A DNA stretch of 61,307 bases from an uncultured Granulosicoccaceae bacterium (GTDB taxonomy: Bacteria > Pseudomonadota > Gammaproteobacteria > Granulosicoccales > Granulosicoccaceae): assembly GCA_937951345.1 (NCBI GenBank), contig CALFCF010000022.1:1-61307 (forward strand), written 5' to 3'. Each line of letters starts with the position of its first letter. Position 1 is the first letter of the stretch. Shown in pieces: positions 56,034 through 61,307 of the stretch. A program made the translations under genes and the position numbers. The notes under the pieces were generated by a model. It made no database searches. It was given only the letters and a program-made list of their open reading frames with translations, and was not told the DNA's origin.

Positions 56034-57141
56034 GGTGATTGCTGTGATTGATCGGTTGGTCTGACGTATTTTTATTGGGTGATGGTGGTATCAACGAATC
56101 ATCACTGCAGACAAATAGTTGCTTTGCATCGACATACTTTTTTATTTCCTGTGAGCAAAAATCCATAAGACGTGTCTCGACTTGTCGTGGATAGCCAACC
56201 ATCGTTGAACTGTTGCCGTTGTCAGTAAATTTAAACTGCTCAAGTGGAACTGAAAATAACGGCTCTTCCGGGTAAAGCTGCTTGACGGCTTTATGGAAAG
56301 ATTTCGGTAGCCGGAAAGTTCCAAGACTTACCGAATGTATCTTTTCGCAATCGAGTCTGGAAAATACACTTTCAAACAATTCTCTGTACAGTGACTCGTC
56401 ATTGCCAGCGGCGATTACAGGGTCGAATCGCAGCCCAACCGACCATCCGGCTTCTTGCAAAGATGCCAGTGCCCGTATGCGTTTTTCAAGCGAAGGAGTT
56501 TTGTGTTCCAGTTTATTTACTATGCTGTGTGGTGAAAGACTATAAGCAACCACCACGTTGTCTAGTGGATTCCGATTAAGCAGTGAGCGAATTTGTGTGC
56601 TTTTCGTTCGAATTTCCAGTCGAGCCTTATTGTCGTTCTGCGCATTTAGAATTTCGAAATGATCTAGACACTGCTGCATAAAGCCTGTGATTGGCTCTAA
56701 GGCCAGTGAATCGCAGTCGTAGCCGGAGAAAAACCAGCAGGGTTTGTCAAATTGCCGGGCTGTGGATGCAATTTGATCAAAGAAATCGGAATAGTTGGTG
56801 AACACCACATAGTTTGCCGATTGATACATGCCCTGCAAGAAGCAGTAGCGACAGTCGTATATGCAATTTAGCATATGTGAAAAATAGTAGTTAAAGTCAC
56901 CGCCAATATGATAAGCAGGTGGTGTTGGCAGCACATGCTGTTGATGCTTGCGCGCCAGAATCAATGAGGGTTTTTGTTTTTGTAATCGGAAGTTTTGGGA
57001 GCGAGGATTAAATACTTCACTGTATCGATCGATTTCGATGACGTTGGTAGGCGTCGAATTGGTGCGTTCGATAGATGCCAATATGGATCGTGTAACTGGA
57101 TCGTCGATAGCATCCCGCTCTATGTAAACAGTATCAATCAT
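56023..57141 (-). CDS. SPL-family radical SAM protein (spore photoproduct lyase-like)
   Basis: A 372-residue radical SAM enzyme. The [4Fe-4S] cysteines are C93, C97 and C100 in LNCIYDCRYCFLQG. Family motifs are FFSGYDCDSLALEPITG and VAYSLSPHSIVNKLEHKTPS, with SVGLRFDPVIAAG near the middle, as in spore photoproduct lyase and its homologues in non-sporulating bacteria. The UV-lesion repair role is not shown for these homologues, and the cysteine that donates a hydrogen atom in Bacillus SPL could not be placed with certainty. It follows the nucleosidase gene by nine bases. Confidence 0.88.
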   Translation of the reverse strand: MIDTVYIERDAIDDPVTRSILASIERTNSTPTNVIEIDRYSEVFNPRSQNFRLQKQKPSLILARKHQQHVLPTPPAYHIGGDFNYYFSHMLNCIYDCRYCFLQGMYQSANYVVFTNYSDFFDQIASTARQFDKPCWFFSGYDCDSLALEPITGFMQQCLDHFEILNAQNDNKARLEIRTKSTQIRSLLNRNPLDNVVVAYSLSPHSIVNKLEHKTPSLEKRIRALASLQEAGWSVGLRFDPVIAAGNDESLYRELFESVFSRLDCEKIHSVSLGTFRLPKSFHKAVKQLYPEEPLFSVPLEQFKFTDNGNSSTMVGYPRQVETRLMDFCSQEIKKYVDAKQLFVCSDDSLIPPSPNKNTSDQPINHSNHHAG

Positions 57142-57150
57142 GTTGGCAAA

Positions 57151-58101
57151 TCATACATCTGACGTGGGTGGGGCATCTTTACTGGTGATTTTATCGTCTG
57201 TGTGTTGCGGATATTCGGGATAGGCGTCAGATAAATGGTTTTCCAGAAAAACTATCAGTGAGCGAGTATTTGCTAACGCTTCATCAGGTAGTTTTGATGG
57301 TATTTCCCTGTTTAATACGGAGTGTCTTGCGCACAATGCAGTCAGTTGTTGTGTTTGAGAAGCTGTTACGTGCAATGGCTTTCGGTCTGTGCCCGGTCTT
57401 GACTCCATTCTTAATGTATTCGTGTTGTCCAGAAGTGTATTAAGTAAATCTTCGTGATCGTCATTTAAAGAGATGGTTGAAGGTAGTTTCGTTGTCAGGT
57501 GTTGTACGGTGTTCGAAAACTCGGTAATCCCGGGTATATTTCGTTCAACTAAATCGTTAATACTATTTGGATTGATCAGTGACCTATTTAAAGATCCGTC
57601 TCTGTCGTAGAGGCAATTGTCCGGATTATCAGAAATTATTTTCAGACAGTGCGCAAATTCAGCGGACACATAACGACGGGCTGTCGCAACCACTGCAGCC
57701 GCCTCCATATCATAAGCGATATTTCTCTGATACGCCGTCGATGGTTGATCAACCGTCTCGACACGGATGCCGGGTATTTTTCTGACAAAAGGCAGTGATG
57801 GATAAATAACTTTATTACCGTCTGAAATACTGTGAGCGTGGAACATACTACCCGTGGGTTGATCGGAGCCAGCAATACCAACATTCATTACGATTGCCTC
57901 TTTGTTTAATCTGGATAGAGCATGTGCTGTAGCTGCGGCTGCGTTTAGTTTACCGATGCCGGTAATGATCAATTGAATTGTTCCGTCGCCATACAGACGA
58001 AAACCCCGGCCACTGGTGTGTTTTAGCGAGTAATGTTGTATCAGTGGTTGCGCTTCAGCTTGCAGGGCAGTTACAAAGAGTAGGGTGGTGGCGTCTTGCA
58101 T
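57151..58101 (-). CDS. MTA/SAH-nucleosidase-like protein with C-terminal extension
   Basis: A 316-residue protein. Residues 5-165 resemble purine nucleosidases of the MTAN/futalosine hydrolase type: E16 in the QAEAQ turn, TGIGKLNAAAA, NVGIAGS, the ribose-binding YDMEAAAV (E133) and the catalytic IISDNPD (D158). The region usually between GIAG and the MEA motif is shortened. Residues 185-316 are an unrecognised mostly polar extension. MTAN enzymes can also split 5'-deoxyadenosine, a by-product of radical SAM enzymes, which would fit its place upstream of the SPL-like gene. Confidence 0.75.
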   Translation of the reverse strand: MQDATTLLFVTALQAEAQPLIQHYSLKHTSGRGFRLYGDGTIQLIITGIGKLNAAAATAHALSRLNKEAIVMNVGIAGSDQPTGSMFHAHSISDGNKVIYPSLPFVRKIPGIRVETVDQPSTAYQRNIAYDMEAAAVVATARRYVSAEFAHCLKIISDNPDNCLYDRDGSLNRSLINPNSINDLVERNIPGITEFSNTVQHLTTKLPSTISLNDDHEDLLNTLLDNTNTLRMESRPGTDRKPLHVTASQTQQLTALCARHSVLNREIPSKLPDEALANTRSLIVFLENHLSDAYPEYPQHTDDKITSKDAPPTSDV

Positions 58102-58212
58102 GGTTAAACGACTTGTTAATCCTGTATCGTGCGTGCTGCTGTGCTGGTCGCGGTAATGCGACGAAAAAAATCTCTGCTGTACAATAGAGTCTTATCTACC
58201 GGGGATGCAACC

Positions 58213-58551
58213 ATGCTCGTATCAAATCTTGAGTTTTTGCCTGACAGAACAATCGATAGCCACCTGGGCCTTGTGCAGGGCAGTTCCGTACGCAGTAAGC
58301 ATGTCGGTCGCGATATGATGGCCGGGCTGCGAAATATCTTTGGCGGCGAATTAAAAGGATATACCGAACTGCTGCAGGATTCCCGCAAAGAAGCGATGGA
58401 GCGTATGCTGAAGCAGGCGGAGTCCATAGGTGCTGACGCAGTTCTTAATATCCGGTTTTCAACGTCCAGTATTACTGCAGGTGCCGCAGAAATCTATGTT
58501 TATGGTTCGGCGGTTAAATTGGCACCTAAAACCGGCGCTCCATCAAGCTGA
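58213..58551 (+). CDS. YbjQ family protein 1
   Basis: About 112 residues from ATG 58213, with GGGG eight to eleven bases upstream; the frame stays open 28 codons further. It matches the YbjQ/DUF74 family, often annotated as heavy-metal-binding: start LVSNLEFLPDRTIDSHLGLV, the region KHVGRDMMAGLRNIFGGEL and the terminal GADAVLNIRFSTSSI with ITAGAAEIYVYGSAV. These are pentamer-forming small proteins of unknown role. It is followed 17 bases later by a second, membrane-anchored paralogue. Confidence 0.9.
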   Translation: MLVSNLEFLPDRTIDSHLGLVQGSSVRSKHVGRDMMAGLRNIFGGELKGYTELLQDSRKEAMERMLKQAESIGADAVLNIRFSTSSITAGAAEIYVYGSAVKLAPKTGAPSS

Positions 58552-58567
58552 CTGACGGGGCAAGCAC

Positions 58568-59071
58568 ATGATTGAAATAGGCATATTTCTGATACTTTTG
58601 GTTTGCGGTTACCTGTTTGGTAGTCTTGCGGAAAAGCGCCACTACCGATCGATCATAAAACGTGAAGCTGAACTGAATTCATTGCCGGCAATAGCCAGCC
58701 GCTATCCTGCGACGGATAAATGCTACCAGCAACATCTTGTATACGGTGGTGTTGTGGTTGCATCAGATTACTTTAAGTCGTTTCTCGCAGGTCTGGTTAA
58801 CTTTTTCGGTGGAGCGGTTGTTTCATACGAATCGTTGATTGATCGAGCAAGACGTGAAGCAATGTTGCGTATGAAAGCCGAAGCCAAAGCTAAGCAGGCT
58901 GAACTGATATTCAACGTTAAATTTGAAACCATGACCATCGGTTCCGGTCGGCTCGCATCGGTTGAGGTGCTTGCTTACGGGACGGCGTTGGTTCCGCAGA
59001 TACCATCAGATCCACCGGTTATAACTCCACAGTACGCACGTATACTCGCGCTGAATCCGAGTCAGGCTTGA
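58568..59071 (+). CDS. YbjQ family protein 2, membrane-anchored
   Basis: A 167-residue paralogue of the preceding gene with an N-terminal helix (residues 3-20, EIGIFLILLVCGYLFGSL) and then a polar YbjQ-type domain: VYGGVVVASDYFKSFLAG, NFFGGAVVSYESLIDRARREAM, and ELIFNVKFETMTIG, ending VEVLAYGTAL. The linkage of two YbjQ genes and a membrane protease is recurrent in gammaproteobacteria as far as I recall, but its role is unknown. GGGG lies upstream of the start. Confidence 0.85.
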   Translation: MIEIGIFLILLVCGYLFGSLAEKRHYRSIIKREAELNSLPAIASRYPATDKCYQQHLVYGGVVVASDYFKSFLAGLVNFFGGAVVSYESLIDRARREAMLRMKAEAKAKQAELIFNVKFETMTIGSGRLASVEVLAYGTALVPQIPSDPPVITPQYARILALNPSQA

Positions 59072-59143
59072 TCAACACTAACTTTGCGTTTTCAGCAGGC
59101 TCTTCGCAGAGATAGCGGGTGATTGCCTGCATTACCATTGTCT

Positions 59144-60004
59144 ATGGAATATCAGAACAAACAACCTGACGAAGGTGTCAATATCACACGGCACAATCCG
59201 GTAATTCACTTGCTGAAGTTATTGGTTGCTGCGCTGATTGTGATTGTGGTTCTTGTCGTTACTGTAAATATGTTCGCTTCGCGTGTCGGGCGCTCAGTGC
59301 CGTTCAAGTACGAATTGTCATTGATGAGTCACATTAACTATGACTTTGGTGGCAATGCATCTTCTGATCAGATGCAGACGTATCTGAGTGATCTGGCGAC
59401 ACGTTTGATGAGGCACATGAATATTCCAGAGGGAATGTCTGTGACGGTTCATCATAACCACGATGATGTATTCAATGCGTTTGCGACCTTAGGCGGAAAT
59501 GTGGTCTTTTATTCAGGTTTGTTAAAGAACCTGCCGCACGAGAATGCCATAGCAATGGTTATGGCGCATGAAATAGCTCACGTTCTGCACCGTGATCCTG
59601 CTGCAGGTCTGGGTGGTGGTCTTGCGACTATGATGGCCTTGATGGCATTAACCGGAAACGCCGGAACCGGAGCGGTAGGTAATGTTTTGAATCAAACCGG
59701 TGCAATAACGCAAACGAAATTCAGTCGTGATATGGAGCGTGCTGCAGATAACGCAGCGTTGGGTGCTGTTGCCATGGAGTATGGGCACGTAGCGGGTGCC
59801 AGTGAATTGTTCAAGGTACTTCAGAACAAAGTGTCCAGCTCGAACGGCGATCGTGATGATGAATGGTACGAAACGTTTATTTCCACTCATCCGCTTAATG
59901 TTGAGCGAATAAATTCCATACTAGATCTGGCGAGATACAACAATTGGCCGCTGGCGGGTGAGATAACGCCTCTGCCTGTCGGCTTTCATACCTGGTTGAA
60001 CTAG
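59144..60004 (+). CDS. M48-family membrane metallopeptidase
   Basis: About 286 residues from ATG 59144; a TTG seven codons upstream is possible. One N-terminal helix (about residues 25-45, LLVAALIVIVVLVVTVNMF) anchors a protease domain with the zinc motif HEIAHVLHRD (H142, E143, H146) and the third-ligand region SRDMERAADNAALGAVAM. M48 proteases of this type (HtpX/BepA-like) degrade misfolded envelope proteins or lipoproteins. It forms an apparent operon with the two YbjQ genes. The TAG stop lies within the adjacent element's end. Confidence 0.88.
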   Translation: MEYQNKQPDEGVNITRHNPVIHLLKLLVAALIVIVVLVVTVNMFASRVGRSVPFKYELSLMSHINYDFGGNASSDQMQTYLSDLATRLMRHMNIPEGMSVTVHHNHDDVFNAFATLGGNVVFYSGLLKNLPHENAIAMVMAHEIAHVLHRDPAAGLGGGLATMMALMALTGNAGTGAVGNVLNQTGAITQTKFSRDMERAADNAALGAVAMEYGHVAGASELFKVLQNKVSSSNGDRDDEWYETFISTHPLNVERINSILDLARYNNWPLAGEITPLPVGFHTWLN

Positions 60005-60250
60005 CCTGCTCTATTCACGAAGGCGAAAACAGTGACAATGAAAACTACGCAATTTCCAGTTAGAAAAGCAGTTTTAGCGTCGCTGCGGGTGTTCGCACAC
60101 TGTTTTCTATTCACCACCAGTGCCCGTCTGCCGTCGCAGCTCACTCGATTGAGCTCAACCCGTAGATTTTCTACGAATGTCGCTCAATCGAGCGACCTGC
60201 TTAGGTAGCCAGACTCTGGTGGTGAACCCTTCATGAATAGAGCAGGCTAG
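60001..60250. mobile_element. 250-bp structured MITE-like element, copy 2
   Basis: Same element as at 19640 in the opposite orientation; 23-nt terminal inverted repeats begin CTAGCCTGCTCTATTCA. Inner inverted repeats are GAAAACAGTG (60025-60034) with CACTGTTTTC (60098-60107), and CACCACCAG (60112-60120) with CTGGTGGTG (60216-60224), plus short palindromes around TTGAGCTCAA and GCTCAATCGAGC. No transposase frame. The left CTAG contains the TAG stop of the M48 gene. Confidence 0.9.
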
Positions 60251-60298
60251 CGGCTGGTCCGTTGTTTGTTGTTCGCCGTTCGTCGGACGTTCGTTTTA

Positions 60299-61216
60299 TC
60301 AGTTGGTTTGTGTTTTTGTGCGCTGCTCGCGGTACATCACATATAGGCTGCTCAGAATAATAACTGTCCCTCCTATCAGTGTTGTGGTTGATGGCATTAG
60401 GTGCCAAATCAACAGATCAAGTCCAACTGCCCAGACTATTGCCGTGTACTCCAGCGGTGCAACAAGAGATGCCTGTGCTTTGGCAAACGCCAGTGTCACC
60501 AGATAGTGTCCACAGACTGCTAATGCACCCACTGCGGCGATTGCCAGCAGTGTATCGGTTGAAGGCAGTTGCAATAAATGATTGGCAAACAGCAGTATCC
60601 ACAGTGTTGAAGTAACACCTACACCAAAATTGAAGTAAAACACCAACGAATATACGGTTTCAGTTTGCGCCAGATAACGCCCACTGAGAAACAGGTAGGC
60701 ATAAGCCATGCTGCCGCCGAACGCCAGAAGATATCCAGTAAGTTCTCCGCCGCCTGTCGGTTTCATTGCTATCACAACACCGATGTACCCGATGCCAACT
60801 GCCGTCCATCGGTGAATACCCACTCTTTCCTTCAGTATCACTGCTGATAACAGAGTTATCGTGAGGGTTGATGTGAAAAATACAACGACAGTATCAGTCA
60901 GAGGAAGGTAGCGAAGTCCAAGAAAAAACAGTAGGGGTGCTAAAATACCTGTCAAAGCACGAATAGCTTGATGAGTTTTATTCACAGGAACCAGATCATT
61001 CATCCTGCCGCGGACTGCAGCAATAAACAGTAGTAACGCAACAATCAGTACGCTACGTATGGCGAGAATATGCAACACGCTTACGTCATGGGTTACCAGC
61101 CACTTAACCAGCGCATCCATAAAATTCAGTAAGGCAATACCGGCGACCATAGCGCCAGCGCCAAGTAAAGCGTTGCTGGATACCTGCAAACGTTTATTTA
61201 TTTCAGCCTTTTGCAT
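60299..61216 (-). CDS. EamA/DMT family transporter 2
   Basis: A 305-residue inner-membrane protein with ten predicted helices and two EamA repeats. Typical features are ALVKWLVTHDVSVLHILAIR, PLLFFLGLRYLPLTDTVVV and the second-repeat ASLVAPLEYTAIVWA. Only distantly like the other DMT protein at 31552. Substrate unknown; S-adenosylmethionine or metabolite export are known for relatives. It is convergent with the M48 gene across the mobile element. Confidence 0.88.
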   Translation of the reverse strand: MQKAEINKRLQVSSNALLGAGAMVAGIALLNFMDALVKWLVTHDVSVLHILAIRSVLIVALLLFIAAVRGRMNDLVPVNKTHQAIRALTGILAPLLFFLGLRYLPLTDTVVVFFTSTLTITLLSAVILKERVGIHRWTAVGIGYIGVVIAMKPTGGGELTGYLLAFGGSMAYAYLFLSGRYLAQTETVYSLVFYFNFGVGVTSTLWILLFANHLLQLPSTDTLLAIAAVGALAVCGHYLVTLAFAKAQASLVAPLEYTAIVWAVGLDLLIWHLMPSTTTLIGGTVIILSSLYVMYREQRTKTQTN

Positions 61217-61307
61217 TTGAATTATTCAGGTTTCAGCAACTTCCGCAAAGTGTCTGCATAGACTGTTGCAGTGGATGAGTGTGGTATGCTGTAAACACAC
61301 GGATGAA

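Overview
The window is an ordinary, densely packed chromosomal segment of a Gammaproteobacterium, probably a marine or aquatic aerobe. Evidence for this is the gmk-rpoZ-spoT...recG order, the argB-algC-dut-coaBC/radC block, the sucA-sucB-lpdA operon, a type II secretion pseudopilin operon next to a rhombosortase, UbiA, and glutathione-dependent enzymes (GorA, GloA, GloB). G+C looks close to 50% by eye. I cannot name a genus. No tRNA, rRNA, CRISPR array, prophage, integrase or intact transposase gene was found.

Layout. 1-4 kb: fadD, a YchJ-like SEC-C protein, DUF3301, DUF1244 and DUF6231 genes. 4-11 kb: a divergent NAD-type isocitrate/isopropylmalate dehydrogenase directly upstream of the 2-oxoglutarate dehydrogenase operon, closed by a strong bidirectional terminator. 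11-20 kb: a DUF481 outer-membrane protein, a GT2 glycosyltransferase, then gmk, rpoZ, spoT and recG. 20-27 kb: rhombosortase rrtA divergent from gspGHIJKLMN, then a CysQ-like phosphatase. 28-34 kb: small hypothetical genes, an orphan hybrid histidine kinase, a DMT transporter, exonuclease III and a periplasmic coiled-coil protein. 34-42 kb: argB, algC, dut, coaBC / radC, nrtS, pdxJ, gloB, gloA. 42-49 kb: an OmpA-family protein, comF, and an operon ubiA plus two dynamin-like membrane GTPases. 49-54 kb: gorA, dodecin, a PatB-type C-S lyase, nudL. 54-61 kb: a degenerate GGDEF protein, a three-gene operon (nucleosidase, spore-photoproduct-lyase-like radical SAM enzyme, SDR), two YbjQ-family genes with an M48 protease, and a second DMT transporter.

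The most unusual signal is non-coding. A 247-250 bp structured element with 23-nt terminal inverted repeats starting CTAG occurs twice in full (19640-19886 and 60001-60250) and once as a 45-bp end-to-end deletion derivative (44462-44506). All three copies lie just 3' of a gene and face it with the same end. In both full copies the CTAG end contains the stop codon of that gene. A sequence-unrelated 148-bp palindrome between spoT and recG likewise holds the spoT stop codon in its TTAA end. This suggests small mobile elements that insert at YTAR-type sites in or near stop codons, leaving the protein intact and adding a 3' structure to the mRNA.

Coherent gene groups worth attention are rrtA with the T2SS pseudopilins (protein maturation with export), the isocitrate-dehydrogenase-like gene with sucAB-lpdA, the ubiA-linked GTPase pair, and the nucleosidase/SPL/SDR operon, in which the nucleosidase could remove the 5'-deoxyadenosine made by the radical SAM enzyme.
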